A DNA stretch of 45,239 nucleotides from the NCBI GenBank assembly GCA_934193545.1, contig CAKPVL010000007.1:1-45239 (forward strand), written 5' to 3'. This stretch comes from an uncultured Granulicatella sp. (GTDB lineage Bacteria > Bacillota > Bacilli > Lactobacillales > Aerococcaceae). Positions 36,768 through 45,239 of the stretch are shown here, piece after piece. A model generated the notes under the pieces. That model ran no database searches. It was not told the DNA's origin and worked only from the letters and a program-made list of their open reading frames with translations. A program made the translations under genes and the position numbers. Each line of letters opens with the position of its first letter. Position 1 is the stretch's first letter.

Positions 36768-36810
36768 AGTGTGAAAGGACGCTTATTCCGCGTTCTTTCA
36801 CACTTTTTTT
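36768..36810 (+). terminator. terminator overlapping the ecsA promoter
   Basis: AGTGTGAAAGGACGC pairs with GCGTTCTTTCACACT (one mismatch) and is followed by seven T. The -35 box of the next promoter lies in its 3' arm. Confidence 0.93.
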
Positions 36811-36825
36811 GCTTTATGGTATAAT
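36797..36825 (+). promoter_or_regulatory. promoter of ecsA-ecsB
   Basis: TTCACA (36797-36802) and TATAAT (36820-36825) with 17 bases between them, 30 bases before the ecsA start. Five of six -35 positions match consensus. Confidence 0.8.
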
Positions 36826-36854
36826 GAAGACAATAGTTAGATAGGAGAAATTAT

Positions 36855-37595
36855 ATGTCACTACAATTAAACAATGTAACTGCAGGATATACAAAAGTTC
36901 CTGTCATTACAGACATTACTTTTGATGTAAATCCAGGCGAGATTTGCGGCCTTATCGGGCTCAATGGTGCCGGGAAGAGTACGACGATTAAAACGATTAT
37001 TGGGCAACTGACCCCTTTTAGCGGAAGAGTGGAAGTAGAGAAACTAAGTATTCTCGAAAACCAACGTGGCTACCGTCAGTCGATTGCGGTCATTCCAGAA
37101 AGCCCAGTTCTCTATGAAGAGTTAACGTTTAGAGAACATATTGAATTTGTGGCGCGTTCATATAATCAAATGAACGAAGAAACAATGGCCCATGCAATGG
37201 AGCTCGTGGAAGCTTTTCGTTTAACGAAGCAATTGGATTGGTTCCCAGCATATTTCTCAAAAGGGATGAAGCAAAAAGTGCTCATCGTCTGTGCATTAAT
37301 GCTAGACGTGCCCGTCTATGTGGTTGATGAACCATTTTTAGGACTCGATCCACTTGGGATTCGTACCTTGCTTCAAGTCTTGAAAGAGAAGAAAGAAAAG
37401 GGTGCAGCGATTTTAATGTCGACTCACGTTTTGGACACAGCTGAGAAGTATTGTGATCGTTTCATCGTATTACACGAAGGAAAAGTGATTGCTCAAGGCG
37501 ATATCGAAGGCTTACGCGCAACTTCGAATATTGAAGAAACTTCTCTTGAGGAAATTTACTTTGCATTAACGACAGGGGACGATGCCCATGAATAG
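36855..37595 (+). CDS. ecsA: EcsA, ABC transporter ATP-binding protein
   Basis: 246 residues. Walker A LNGAGKSTT near residue 37, a Q-loop region SIAVIPESPVLYEELT near residue 78, a modified signature FSKGMKQKVLIVCALM near residue 134 (Lys in place of the second Gly, common in EcsA), and Walker B YVVDEPFLGLDPLG near residue 155. EcsAB is involved in protein secretion and in regulated intramembrane proteolysis through RasP in Bacillus, and in peptide-pheromone processing in enterococci. The ecsB gene begins within its last codons. Confidence 0.93.
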   Translation: MSLQLNNVTAGYTKVPVITDITFDVNPGEICGLIGLNGAGKSTTIKTIIGQLTPFSGRVEVEKLSILENQRGYRQSIAVIPESPVLYEELTFREHIEFVARSYNQMNEETMAHAMELVEAFRLTKQLDWFPAYFSKGMKQKVLIVCALMLDVPVYVVDEPFLGLDPLGIRTLLQVLKEKKEKGAAILMSTHVLDTAEKYCDRFIVLHEGKVIAQGDIEGLRATSNIEETSLEEIYFALTTGDDAHE

Positions 37596-38820
37596 TGCAA
37601 CAATTTTTGAGGCCCGCGTAAGAAAATATCAAAAGAAAAGCATGAAGTATATTCGCTATATGCTAAACGACCATTTCTTGATTGTCTTATTTTTCTTATT
37701 TGGGTTTATCATGGTGCAATACTCGAGTTGGATTCAAACGATTCGTGTATTGGAATGGCCTTTACTAGGGTTACTTGCAGTTTTACTTGCGACGGTACCG
37801 TTTTTTGGCGGAGTAGCAACGTTGCTTGAACCAGCCGATGGAATCTTTTTATCCGTAGTGGGGCAAGACTTTAAGGCATATTTACAAAAAGCCATTCGTC
37901 GTAGTTGGGCGCTTCCGCTACTTGTGACGCTGGCTTCAACAGGAATTGTCTTTCCAATCGTGGCACAAGCCTTTGGAACGAATATGAGTATGTTCGTAAA
38001 GCTATTCCTCTTACAAGTGCTCTTTAAAGATTTATTATTCCGTTGTACGAAATATTCTTATCGTGGAGTGCTTCATTTTACATGGAAGGAAAAACTCGGT
38101 ATTTACGTGATTGCAGTAACGAACTTCTTCGGAATGTTTTTATGGATTTCTGAAGCTTGGTCATTTGTTTTATTAGTAATACCAGTACTTCTAAGTATTT
38201 TTATCGAACAATATTATGGGAAGGCTGCCTTTGTATATCGATTCGATTCTATGATTGAATCGGAATTAGAAAGGCAACAACGAATTTATCGCCTATATGC
38301 GTTGTTTGTGGATGTGCCAATGGTGCATAAACCGCAAGCGCATCGCCGTTCATATTTAGATGGCGTATTGAAGGTACTTGTTGGAAAGAATCCAAGTGGT
38401 CATCGCTATTTAGTGAGTCGTACGGTCGTTCGTACGAGTCAATATATGAGTTTATTATTACAACTCGCAGTTGTCAGCTTTGTAGTTGCATTGTTTTCTC
38501 AAGAGTATTATTGGAACTTTATTGTCAATGCGTTACTTGTAATGCTATTAGGATTTCAACTTGTTGGAGTGATTCAAAGTGCCAACACGCAAAATAGTCA
38601 TTTTGCCTCTTTAGTGTATAGTAACACTCGTCTTCAGGATAATTTATCAGTCCTTATGATGACGATGGTCGCGTCCGGTGTTGTACTGGGCATTTCTTCA
38701 GTGATAGGTATGCGTGAAATGATTGGATTAGTAGGGATTGTTTTCTATCCGATTTTCGGTATATTCTTTACACAATTTTATTTGCGTTATCGATTCCTTA
38801 AGAAGAGAAGAAAAATTTAA
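37588..38820 (+). CDS. ecsB: EcsB, ABC transporter membrane subunit
   Basis: 410 residues from ATG 37588. An ATG two codons earlier (37582) is in frame but sits directly on the AGGGGA ribosome site, so the second is preferred. The reading frame overlaps ecsA by eight bases. The protein has about six to eight membrane segments in two groups (about 30-75, 105-210 and 300-400), with a large cytoplasmic region QQRIYRLYALFVDVPMVHKP near residue 235, typical of EcsB. It acts with EcsA. No ecsC gene follows; the next gene is ccrZ. Confidence 0.9.
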   Translation: MNSATIFEARVRKYQKKSMKYIRYMLNDHFLIVLFFLFGFIMVQYSSWIQTIRVLEWPLLGLLAVLLATVPFFGGVATLLEPADGIFLSVVGQDFKAYLQKAIRRSWALPLLVTLASTGIVFPIVAQAFGTNMSMFVKLFLLQVLFKDLLFRCTKYSYRGVLHFTWKEKLGIYVIAVTNFFGMFLWISEAWSFVLLVIPVLLSIFIEQYYGKAAFVYRFDSMIESELERQQRIYRLYALFVDVPMVHKPQAHRRSYLDGVLKVLVGKNPSGHRYLVSRTVVRTSQYMSLLLQLAVVSFVVALFSQEYYWNFIVNALLVMLLGFQLVGVIQSANTQNSHFASLVYSNTRLQDNLSVLMMTMVASGVVLGISSVIGMREMIGLVGIVFYPIFGIFFTQFYLRYRFLKKRRKI

Positions 38821-38851
38821 GTTTGTAGGCTACTAAGTAGCGCACAAACTT
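38819..38851 (+). terminator. hairpin at the end of ecsB, joined to the ccrZ promoter
   Basis: AAGTTTGT (38819-38826) pairs with ACAAACTT (38844-38851), and GCTACT with AGTAGC inside. It begins in the ecsB stop codon. No T-run follows, so its efficiency as a terminator is uncertain. Confidence 0.55.
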
Positions 38852-38878
38852 GACTCAAATGGTATAAAACCATAAAAT
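38850..38878 (+). promoter_or_regulatory. promoter of ccrZ
   Basis: TTGACT (38850-38855) and TAAAAT (38873-38878) with 17 bases between. The -35 box begins in the last two bases of the preceding hairpin. Confidence 0.65.
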
Positions 38879-38930
38879 AAAAGAATAGATTTATTAAAGG
38901 AAACAGAATTTGTCGTTAGGGATGGAATAG

Positions 38931-39734
38931 ATGGAATATAACATGGACACAGGATGGGATCTCCATCCAATTGGTGGGGACACCGGTCAAGCGTACATGG
39001 GTGTAAAAGACCATGAACGTGTATTTCTAAAGAGAAATGCTTCACCGTTTTTAGCGGTGCTATCGGGTGAAGGTATCACTCCTAAGTTAATATGGACCAA
39101 ACGTGCGGGTAATGGTGATGTCATTACAGCTCAAGAATGGTTGTCTGGAAGATCCCTCACTAAGGAAGAAATGGGGTCCGTCGAAGTCATTGAGCTGTTA
39201 AAACAAATTCATCAATCCCCAAATCTTTTACAAATGTTGCAACAAATTCAAGGTGAAGAGTATAGCACACAAAAATTCATCGATGAATATTTAAATAATT
39301 TACAGTCAGGATTACAAACCCACCGTTTCTTAAATGAAGTATTAAATTACTTAATTGAAACGATTCCGCTTGTGAGCGAAGTTGGGAAAACGGTATGTCA
39401 CGGAGACCTAGATCGTCGTAACTTTATGTTATCTGAAGACGAAAAGCTCTACCTTGTCGACTGGGAAATGGTTCGCCTTGCCGATCCAGTTTCGGATTTG
39501 ACGATGATTTTGACACAATACATTCCTGTTCATCAATGGGGTGAATGGTTAGATATGTATGGCTTACAGCTGTCTACAAATATTTATCAACGAATTGAAT
39601 GGTATGCTCTCATGAATTGCTTGAATTATATTAAAAAATCGCACTTCGAGGGACGTTACCTTGAAATGAATGAGAAAATTCTTTTGGTGAAATCAATTTA
39701 CAATAATCGTATTGGAAAGCCAACAGAAGAATAG
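38931..39734 (+). CDS. ccrZ: CcrZ/YtmP-like phosphotransferase, cell cycle regulator
   Basis: 267 residues of the aminoglycoside phosphotransferase/choline kinase fold. The catalytic loop VCHGDLDRRNFML (His157 and the following Asp and Asn) and the metal loop LYLVDWEMVRLADPVSDL near residue 172 are clear; an N-lobe Lys lies in RVFLKRN near residue 32. The gene directly precedes trmB, the conserved place of ccrZ (pneumococcus) and ytmP (Bacillus). CcrZ helps time replication initiation through DnaA in pneumococcus and is recruited by FtsZ there. Function here is by orthology. Confidence 0.87.
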   Translation: MEYNMDTGWDLHPIGGDTGQAYMGVKDHERVFLKRNASPFLAVLSGEGITPKLIWTKRAGNGDVITAQEWLSGRSLTKEEMGSVEVIELLKQIHQSPNLLQMLQQIQGEEYSTQKFIDEYLNNLQSGLQTHRFLNEVLNYLIETIPLVSEVGKTVCHGDLDRRNFMLSEDEKLYLVDWEMVRLADPVSDLTMILTQYIPVHQWGEWLDMYGLQLSTNIYQRIEWYALMNCLNYIKKSHFEGRYLEMNEKILLVKSIYNNRIGKPTEE

Positions 39735-39748
39735 ACAGGAGTTAGACT

Positions 39749-40417
39749 TTGAGATTAAGAAATAAACCTTGGGCAAAAGATGCTTTAGCGGCTCACCCAG
39801 AAATGGTCATCCAAAATCCAGCAGAGTGGAAGGGAAGATGGCATGAGCGTTTTGGCAATAACAATCCAATCCATATCGAGATTGGTTCTGGGAAAGGTCA
39901 ATTCGTGAGCGGCATGGCTCGTCAAAACCCAAATATTAACTATATTGGAATTGAAATTCAAGAAAGCGTCCTAGTAGTCGCTCTTGAAAAAGCTCTTGCA
40001 GCAGATGTTCCAAACTTACAATTATTACATGTAAATGGTGGACAAGTAACAGACTACTTCGAAGATGGTGAAGTAGACCAAATTTACTTAAACTTCTCAG
40101 ATCCATGGCCAAAGAAACGTCATGCAAAACGTCGCTTGACTCATGAAAGTTTCTTAGTTGGATACGAAAAAGTATTACCACCATTTGGGGAATTACACTT
40201 TAAGACAGATAACCGTGGATTGTTTGAATACAGCCTTGCTTCATTCTCACAATTTGGACTTGTGTTAAAACAAGTTTGGTTAGATTTACATCAAGTGGAA
40301 TTTCCAGGAAATGTGATGACAGAATACGAAGAGAAATTCTCAGCAAAAGGTCATCCAATTTATCGTGTGGAAGTGATTTTCCCACAAGATAGAAAAGCTT
40401 TTAAACAACCTGAATAA
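39749..40417 (+). CDS. trmB: tRNA (guanine46-N7)-methyltransferase
   Basis: 222 residues from TTG 39749 with AGGAG seven bases upstream; the expected N-terminus MRLRNKPWA confirms it. The SAM-binding strand is [17 protein letters not shown] near residue 40, the second conserved block is [18 protein letters not shown], and the substrate signature is [17 protein letters not shown] near residue 115. The C-terminal catalytic [13 protein letters not shown] is present. It makes 7-methylguanosine at position 46 of tRNA variable loops. It lies 14 bases after ccrZ, probably in one operon. Confidence 0.96.
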   Translation: MRLRNKPWAKDALAAHPEMVIQNPAEWKGRWHERFGNNNPIHIEIGSGKGQFVSGMARQNPNINYIGIEIQESVLVVALEKALAADVPNLQLLHVNGGQVTDYFEDGEVDQIYLNFSDPWPKKRHAKRRLTHESFLVGYEKVLPPFGELHFKTDNRGLFEYSLASFSQFGLVLKQVWLDLHQVEFPGNVMTEYEEKFSAKGHPIYRVEVIFPQDRKAFKQPE

Positions 40418-40439
40418 CAAATAAAGGAGCCTGATTCAT

Positions 40440-40766
40440 ATGGAATCAAAAAATAGTTTCAAAGGTGCAAGTTTCCTACTAGCAGCGGGTGCTGTTATTG
40501 GAGCGTGGGTCACTTCAAAATGGTTTGAACGCAAAAACGTCAATGGAGATGTTATTGTTCAAAATGTACGTAAATTATTTCAAGTAGTAGGTACTATCGA
40601 AGGCTCTTGGATTGAGATGGAACCTGTATTCGTGGATAGCCCAGAATTTTATGGGGAAGTTTATTATGGCGGGGTTACTCGTAAAGAAGATAATGAACTA
40701 GTCCAATACGAATTTTATGCAGATGCAAAAACAGGAGCCGTTATTGATTTATACAAAATTGGATAA
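40440..40766 (+). CDS. small membrane-anchored PepSY-like protein
   Basis: 108 residues. An N-terminal hydrophobic stretch, FLLAAGAVIGAWVTSKWF (residues 12-29), would anchor it. The remainder is a single compact domain ending in YEFYADAKTGAVIDLYKIG, which matches the end of PepSY domains. This resembles small PepSY proteins seen by trmB and pepA in other Lactobacillales. Function unknown. AAAGGAGC lies 10 bases before the ATG. It may be the last gene of the ccrZ-trmB operon. Confidence 0.75.
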   Translation: MESKNSFKGASFLLAAGAVIGAWVTSKWFERKNVNGDVIVQNVRKLFQVVGTIEGSWIEMEPVFVDSPEFYGEVYYGGVTRKEDNELVQYEFYADAKTGAVIDLYKIG

Positions 40767-40772
40767 TCAAAG

Positions 40773-40796
40773 AAAGCTGGAGTTCCTCCAGCTTTT
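40773..40796 (+). terminator. terminator of ccrZ-trmB
   Basis: AAGCTGGAG pairs perfectly with CTCCAGCTT around TTC, followed by TT. Confidence 0.85.
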
Positions 40797-40843
40797 GGCG
40801 CGTTTAAAAGATATTTTATAGAAGTAGGAAAGAAGAGGATACA

Positions 40844-41929
40844 ATGGAAGCCAAAACAGAACAATTAATCAAAACGTTAACACAAATGAAAGGGACTAGT
40901 GGACATGAAGGTCGTATTCGCGACTTTATGAGAAGTGAATTAACACCTTTAGTAGACCGCATTGAACAAGATGGTCTTGGCGGTATTTTTGGGGTTCGTG
41001 ATAGCAAACAAGAAGATGCACCACGCATTATGATTGCAGCTCACATGGACGAAGTTGGTTTCATGGTAACAAATATCACTCCAAACGGAATGTTTAAAGT
41101 AAGTCCTTTAGGTGGATGGAACCCATATGTAGTTTCAGCACAACGTTTTACTTTATTAACTCGTAATGGAGACTATCCAATTATTTCTTCTTCAATCCCA
41201 CCACATCTTTTACGTGCAGCTGGTGGTCAACAATCTGCTGTGAAAGTAACCGATATTTTATTCGATGCTGGATTCACTTCACGTGAAGAGGCGCTTGAAT
41301 ATGGTTGCCGTCCTGGAGATACAATTGTTCCAGATGTAGAAACGATTTGGACTGCCAATAAGAAACGCATGATTTCTAAATCTTGGGATAACCGTTATGG
41401 ATGTACAGTCGTTCTTGAAGCGTTAAAAGCCGTTAAAGATGAAGAATTACCAAACACATTAATCGCTGGAGCCAATGTGCAAGAGGAAGTCGGATTACGT
41501 GGAACGGGTCCAAGTGTGACGAAGTTCAATCCTGATTTATTCTTCGCCGTAGACTGCTCAGCAGCAGATGATATTAATGGTTCGAAAGAAACGTTTGGAC
41601 ACTTAGACCAAGGATTCTTATTACGTATTTTAGACCCAGGTATGGTGACTCTTCCTCGTATGAAAGAATTCCTAGAAGATACTGCATTAACACATAACAT
41701 TCCGTTCCAATACTTTGTTTCTCAAGGTGGAACAGATGCTGGTAAAGCACACTTAATGAATCAAGGAGTTCCGAGTGCAGTGATTGGAGTATGTGCTCGT
41801 TATATCCATACACATCAAACAATGTTCTCAATTCGTGACTACGAAGCAGCACGTGAAATGGTCATCCAAACAATCCGTGCGTTAGATCGTAGCACAGTGA
41901 ACACCATTTTAGATGGAAGAACAAATTAA
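40844..41929 (+). CDS. pepA: glutamyl aminopeptidase PepA (family M42)
   Basis: 361 residues, the normal size for M42 peptidases, which assemble as hollow dodecamers. Metal ligands and catalytic residues are visible: AAHMDEVGFMV near residue 66 (first His), SWDNRYG near residue 179 (bridging Asp), NVQEEVGLRG near residue 211 (catalytic Glu pair), AVDCSAADD near residue 234, and the final His in YIHTHQTMF near residue 322. It removes N-terminal Glu and Asp from peptides and helps lactic acid bacteria use protein as an amino acid source. GAAGAGG precedes the ATG. Confidence 0.93.
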   Translation: MEAKTEQLIKTLTQMKGTSGHEGRIRDFMRSELTPLVDRIEQDGLGGIFGVRDSKQEDAPRIMIAAHMDEVGFMVTNITPNGMFKVSPLGGWNPYVVSAQRFTLLTRNGDYPIISSSIPPHLLRAAGGQQSAVKVTDILFDAGFTSREEALEYGCRPGDTIVPDVETIWTANKKRMISKSWDNRYGCTVVLEALKAVKDEELPNTLIAGANVQEEVGLRGTGPSVTKFNPDLFFAVDCSAADDINGSKETFGHLDQGFLLRILDPGMVTLPRMKEFLEDTALTHNIPFQYFVSQGGTDAGKAHLMNQGVPSAVIGVCARYIHTHQTMFSIRDYEAAREMVIQTIRALDRSTVNTILDGRTN

Positions 41930-41947
41930 TAATAAAGAGGTAAATTT

Positions 41948-42574
41948 ATGTGGTTAAGTTTTTATAATAATAAAGGAATCGGCGATACGTTATTATTAAC
42001 GTGCGGTTCGACTAGTCGCTATGATGTTGACTATGAGAAAAAAGGAAATGTGACTCAAGTCTTTGTTCGTGAATCAAAAGAAGTTCTAGGATATAATATT
42101 GAAAAGATTTCTGAAGTGATTTCATTTGAAGAAGATGGACAACAAATTTTAACACCCGAGCAACAAGAAGTTGTGAAAGGCTTAATTGAAAAAGCAGGAT
42201 TTGATGTTTCTTCTTTAGATTTAACACCTGAAGATGCACTTGTTGTTGGATACGTTGAAAGTTGCGTAGAACATGAAGATTCTGACCACTTACATGTGAC
42301 AATGACACGAGTAAGTGACTCTGAAGTGTTACAAATCGTCTGCGGAGCGCCAAACGTGAAAGCAGGACAAAAAGTGGTTGTTGCTAAACCTGGTACAGTA
42401 ATGCCAAGTGGCGCTATCATTTGGGCTGGAGAATTACGCGGAGTGGCTAGTCACGGAATGCTTTGCTCAGCACGTGAATTAGGACTAGAAAATGCACCAG
42501 CGAAAAAAGGAATCTTAGTTTTAGATGATGCGACTCCAGTAGGAACGCCATTTAAAACATTAAACTTACAATAA
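41948..42574 (+). CDS. ytpR: YtpR family tRNA-binding domain protein
   Basis: 208 residues. The first 85 residues fit the DUF4479 domain found in YtpR. The C-terminal tRNA-binding OB fold (about 95-205) has VVGYVESCVEHEDSDHLHVT and IVCGAPNVKAGQKVVVAKPG, the same fold as at the start of PheT. YtpR is probably a tRNA-binding or RNA-editing helper; its job is not settled. AAAGAGG precedes the start. It lies 18 bases after pepA and 16 bases before the next gene. Confidence 0.92.
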   Translation: MWLSFYNNKGIGDTLLLTCGSTSRYDVDYEKKGNVTQVFVRESKEVLGYNIEKISEVISFEEDGQQILTPEQQEVVKGLIEKAGFDVSSLDLTPEDALVVGYVESCVEHEDSDHLHVTMTRVSDSEVLQIVCGAPNVKAGQKVVVAKPGTVMPSGAIIWAGELRGVASHGMLCSARELGLENAPAKKGILVLDDATPVGTPFKTLNLQ

Positions 42575-42590
42575 AGGAGGATACGGAGTC

Positions 42591-43397
42591 ATGAATGAAC
42601 CATTTAACGAGAAAAACGATTCATTCGCATCGCTTCAATCAAGACGTGAAAAGTCTACTTTTCCAAATTACTTGAAGCAAGGTCAAACTTTTGAAGATCA
42701 AGTCGTTGAAGAAATGACGCGAGTTGATGCCACAAGAAAAGATGAGACTCCACAAGAATCCTTACCTTTTGATGAGCGACCTGATGCAGCGCTCTTACAA
42801 CCGATTGACAAAGAGGAGCATCAATTGCCATCTCAATTTCGTTCGTTTAAGGAGAAGGCGACCGAGGGGCATCAAAAGTATAAACCACGTGTGGATTGGA
42901 CTTCTTATTTGAATACGAATCAACGAAAACCGTTTAAACCAAGTTCAGTGCCTTCTAGCACGAGAGGCTTGGAAAAAGAGGTTGAGCAAAAAGTTTCTTA
43001 TCGTGAATTAGAAAAAGAGTTATTGCCGAATAGTACAGACTTGATTTTATTTGCGAAGGAAGAGGCTTTGTTGGTGTCGGTTGATGAGCAAGAAGACACT
43101 ATTGAAAAACGCCTGAAAGAGTATAACGGGACCTTGCATGAAGTACCGGTACAAAGTCAGGTTTTTACAACGAAAGGTTATATACCAGCCTTCAAGCGCA
43201 AACAAGATTCAGAAGTTGAAGCCGTGCAAGAGTCCTTGTTAGAAGGATTGCCGGAGACAAAAGTTGAAAGACGAAAAGCACCAGAAAAACCATTGACTGG
43301 AAAGCAAAGACGTGCGATGAAAAAATCGTTATCGATGATTATGGAACAAGAGCAACAAGACCGTCAGTTACCATATGTTCATCCAAAAAAACAGTAG
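42591..43397 (+). CDS. disordered protein in the position of sftA (possible SftA N-terminal remnant)
   Basis: 268 residues, highly charged and mostly disordered, with no membrane segment and no ATPase motifs. In many Firmicutes this slot, between ytpR and murC, is held by the DNA translocase SftA (YtpS), a long FtsK-like protein with a disordered N-terminal part. Here [15 protein letters not shown] (near residue 110) is weakly like the 'PF.P..VPSP..G' motif I recall from SftA N-terminal linkers. The basic end, [20 protein letters not shown], could contact DNA or a partner. It is either a remnant of a truncated SftA or a separate protein. AAAGGAGG lies before the start. Confidence 0.65.
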   Translation: MNEPFNEKNDSFASLQSRREKSTFPNYLKQGQTFEDQVVEEMTRVDATRKDETPQESLPFDERPDAALLQPIDKEEHQLPSQFRSFKEKATEGHQKYKPRVDWTSYLNTNQRKPFKPSSVPSSTRGLEKEVEQKVSYRELEKELLPNSTDLILFAKEEALLVSVDEQEDTIEKRLKEYNGTLHEVPVQSQVFTTKGYIPAFKRKQDSEVEAVQESLLEGLPETKVERRKAPEKPLTGKQRRAMKKSLSMIMEQEQQDRQLPYVHPKKQ

Positions 43398-43417
43398 TAG
43401 AAAAGCGAGGAGAAAAA

Positions 43418-44749
43418 ATGGATAAAAGTAAGATTTATCACTTTACAGGAATAAAAGGATCAGGAATGAGTGCATTAGCCTTAGTATTACATGGAGAAGG
43501 CTATAAAGTTCAAGGATCAGACTTGGAACAATATTTCTTCACTCAAAAAGGTTTGGAAGAGGCTGGAATTACATTATTACCATTCAGCGCTGACAATATT
43601 AAGGAAGGGCAAATTGTGATTGCTGGGAATGCTTTTCCAGATAGTCACGAAGAATTAGTTTCTGCTCGTGAAAAAGGAGTAGAAGTGATTCGATACCATA
43701 AATTCCTTGGTGAATTATTGAAAAATTATAAGAGTGTGGCGATTACAGGTTCTCACGGTAAAACAAGTACAACTGGATTATTAGCTCACGTATTAAGTGG
43801 AATGGAGCCAACAAGTTATCTTATTGGTGATGGAACTGGTAAAGGCATTGAAAGTTCAGAATACTTTGTACTGGAAGCTTGTGAATATAAACGTCACTTT
43901 ATGGCTTACCGTCCAGACTATGCGATTATGACAAATATCGACTTTGACCACCCAGATTATTATACTGATATCGAAGATGTTCAAAGTGCCTTTGAAGCAT
44001 TTGGTAAACAAGTGAAAAAAGGAATCATCGCTTGTGGGGATGATGAAAGATTACGTACATTAGATGCCATCGTACCTGTTACTTATTACGGTGTTGGTGA
44101 ACATAATGATGTGATTGCCAAAAACATCCGTAAAGAAAAAGCAGGAAGCTACTTCGATGCTTATATTAAAGGTGAGTTGTACGGTCATTTCTACATTCCA
44201 ACGTACGGAGATCATAACATCTTGAACGCATTAGCGATTATCGCATTCTACTACTTAAATGAATTAGATTCAAAAGAATTAGCTGAGCAATTCAGTACAT
44301 TTGGTGGGGTAAAACGTCGCTTCTCTGAAAAAGTGATTAATGGTGTAACAATTATCGATGACTATGCTCACCACCCATCAGAAATTCAAGCCACATTAGA
44401 TGCAGCGCGTCAAAAATATCCAGAAAAAGAAGTGGTGGCGGTCTTCCAACCACATACATTTACTCGTACAATTGCACTATTAGAAGAGTTTGCAGCAGTG
44501 TTATCACTTGCAGACCATGTATACTTATGTGATATCTTTGCATCTGTTCGTGAAGAAGCAGGGGATGTTTCTATCGAGGATTTAGCAAAATTAGTAAAAG
44601 GTGGAGCGAAAGTATTACCACTAGATAATGTATCTCCGTTATTAAATTATAAAGACGCAGTCATTGTCTTTATGGGTGCAGGGGATGTACAAAAATATGA
44701 GTCTGCTTATGAAAAACTCTTATCAAACACTTCTCCAACACAAAACTAA
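43418..44749 (+). CDS. murC: UDP-N-acetylmuramate--L-alanine ligase
   Basis: 443 residues. The UDP-binding Rossmann start [18 protein letters not shown] (residues 7-24), the P-loop [12 protein letters not shown] near residue 109, and the Mur ligase marks [11 protein letters not shown] near residue 173 and [10 protein letters not shown] near residue 318 are all present, as is the C-terminal FQPHTFTRT. It adds L-alanine to UDP-MurNAc in peptidoglycan synthesis, and so follows the MurA step encoded earlier in the window. GAGGAG precedes the ATG. The gene ends the ytpR group with a terminator. Confidence 0.96.
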   Translation: MDKSKIYHFTGIKGSGMSALALVLHGEGYKVQGSDLEQYFFTQKGLEEAGITLLPFSADNIKEGQIVIAGNAFPDSHEELVSAREKGVEVIRYHKFLGELLKNYKSVAITGSHGKTSTTGLLAHVLSGMEPTSYLIGDGTGKGIESSEYFVLEACEYKRHFMAYRPDYAIMTNIDFDHPDYYTDIEDVQSAFEAFGKQVKKGIIACGDDERLRTLDAIVPVTYYGVGEHNDVIAKNIRKEKAGSYFDAYIKGELYGHFYIPTYGDHNILNALAIIAFYYLNELDSKELAEQFSTFGGVKRRFSEKVINGVTIIDDYAHHPSEIQATLDAARQKYPEKEVVAVFQPHTFTRTIALLEEFAAVLSLADHVYLCDIFASVREEAGDVSIEDLAKLVKGGAKVLPLDNVSPLLNYKDAVIVFMGAGDVQKYESAYEKLLSNTSPTQN

Positions 44750-44763
44750 AGTTTGATTTATTC

Positions 44764-44789
44764 AGTCCTGGCATTTGCCAGGACTTTTT
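44764..44789 (+). terminator. terminator after murC
   Basis: AGTCCTGGC pairs perfectly with GCCAGGACT around ATTT, then TTTT. Confidence 0.94.
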
Positions 44790-44889
44790 GTGTGCAGCTA
44801 AGTGTGAAAGACGAAGAAATCGCGCTCTTTTTAGTGTTCATAGAATTGTTTATTTGTTACACTGGTAATGACAAATTAGGAGGCATATT

Positions 44890-45239
44890 ATGGCGAAACA
44901 AAAATTATTATTAGTAGACGGAAGCAGCTTAGCATTCCGCGCATTTTTTTCAATTTTAGATTTAAATCGTTTTAAAAATTCGAATGGCTTACATACGAAT
45001 GCACTCTATTCATTTCACCGTATGTTTAAGTCCATTTTAGACTCTGAAAAACCGACGCATGTACTCGTTGCATGGGATGCTGGGAAGACGACTTTCCGTA
45101 CTGAAATGTATGCAGATTATAAAGGGGGACGTTCGAAAACTCCTGGTGAATTTATCGAACAGATGCCTTATTTTAATGTGCTTTTAGATGCATGGGGAAT
45201 TCCTCATTACCGTCTGAACCAATACGAAGCCGATGATAT
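44890..45239 (+). CDS. polA: DNA polymerase I, N-terminal part (cut by the window end)
   Basis: 116 codons of an open frame that leaves the window. It starts at ATG 44890 with TTAGGAGG upstream. The visible part is the 5'-nuclease domain: LLLVDGSSLAFRAFF, with the first metal-binding Asp, then VAWDAGKTTFRTEMYADYKG, with the conserved Arg and Lys, and YEADD at the very end, where further metal ligands begin. Pol I fills gaps and removes RNA primers. Whether the 3'-5' exonuclease domain is active cannot be judged from this part. Confidence 0.94.
   Translation, partial: MAKQKLLLVDGSSLAFRAFFSILDLNRFKNSNGLHTNALYSFHRMFKSILDSEKPTHVLVAWDAGKTTFRTEMYADYKGGRSKTPGEFIEQMPYFNVLLDAWGIPHYRLNQYEADD

Noticed and set aside
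1..45239. CRISPR array, prophage or complete insertion sequence
   Set aside because: No regularly spaced direct repeats, integrase, phage structural gene or transposase were seen.

Overview
This window reads as chromosomal DNA of a low-GC Gram-positive bacterium of the order Lactobacillales. The gene set and neighbourhoods (rpoB-rpoC, a DUF1146 gene next to murA, yhaO-yhaN-yhaM, hit next to ecsAB, ccrZ-trmB, ytpR-x-murC-polA) are typical of Firmicutes. The pairing of PepA, a substrate-binding-domain/permease fusion GlnP, RclA, CoiA and oleate hydratase points to lactic acid bacteria. A Granulicatella- or Carnobacteriaceae-like host is my best guess, from overall impression only. No rRNA, tRNA, CRISPR array, prophage or complete insertion sequence was found.

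Layout. 1-2.9 kb: a partial reverse-strand ORF at the edge, a block of palindromes, a PopT-type lipid carrier transporter (reverse), then a DegV lipid-binding protein and a TetR regulator. 3.0-6.0 kb: oleate hydratase and the competence protein CoiA. 6.1-7.7 kb: udp-deoC nucleoside salvage. 7.7-15.4 kb: rpoB-rpoC behind a near-consensus promoter and a leader that contains an intrinsic terminator. 15.4-18.2 kb: a PepSY-type lipoprotein, an unrecognised 359-residue protein and YigZ (reverse). 18.3-22.7 kb: DUF1146, murA, a 600-bp non-coding stretch rich in strong hairpins, and a class A penicillin-binding protein. 22.7-28.4 kb: a YheA-like protein, the YhaO/YhaN nuclease-ATPase pair, the exoribonuclease YhaM and a membrane-anchored orphan. 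28.5-31.0 kb: an acetyltransferase, then an RclA/MerA-type flavoprotein with an Rrf2 regulator. 31.0-31.95 kb: a small accessory-looking island with an orphan antitoxin-like regulator, two perfect palindromes, a possible 31-residue peptide and a 200-bp inverted-repeat structure. 31.95-36.0 kb (reverse): glnP-glnQ, a Cof-type phosphatase, a YtxH-like protein and Hit. 36.0-45.2 kb: a TMEM175-type channel, ecsAB, ccrZ, trmB, a small PepSY-like protein, pepA, ytpR, an SftA-remnant-like gene, murC and the start of polA.

The most interesting points are: the rclA-rrf2 pair, which looks like a hypochlorous/hypothiocyanous-acid defence operon with cysteines placed as in HypR and a 12-3-12 inverted repeat over the predicted transcription start; the rpoB leader with a terminator ahead of the gene; a 17-bp sequence fitting the GlnR box upstream of glnPQ; the hairpin cluster after murA; the inverted-repeat element at 31.7-31.9 kb; a triple operator-like array at 0.29-0.37 kb; and repeated use of a terminator-type hairpin that overlaps the -35 element of the next promoter.
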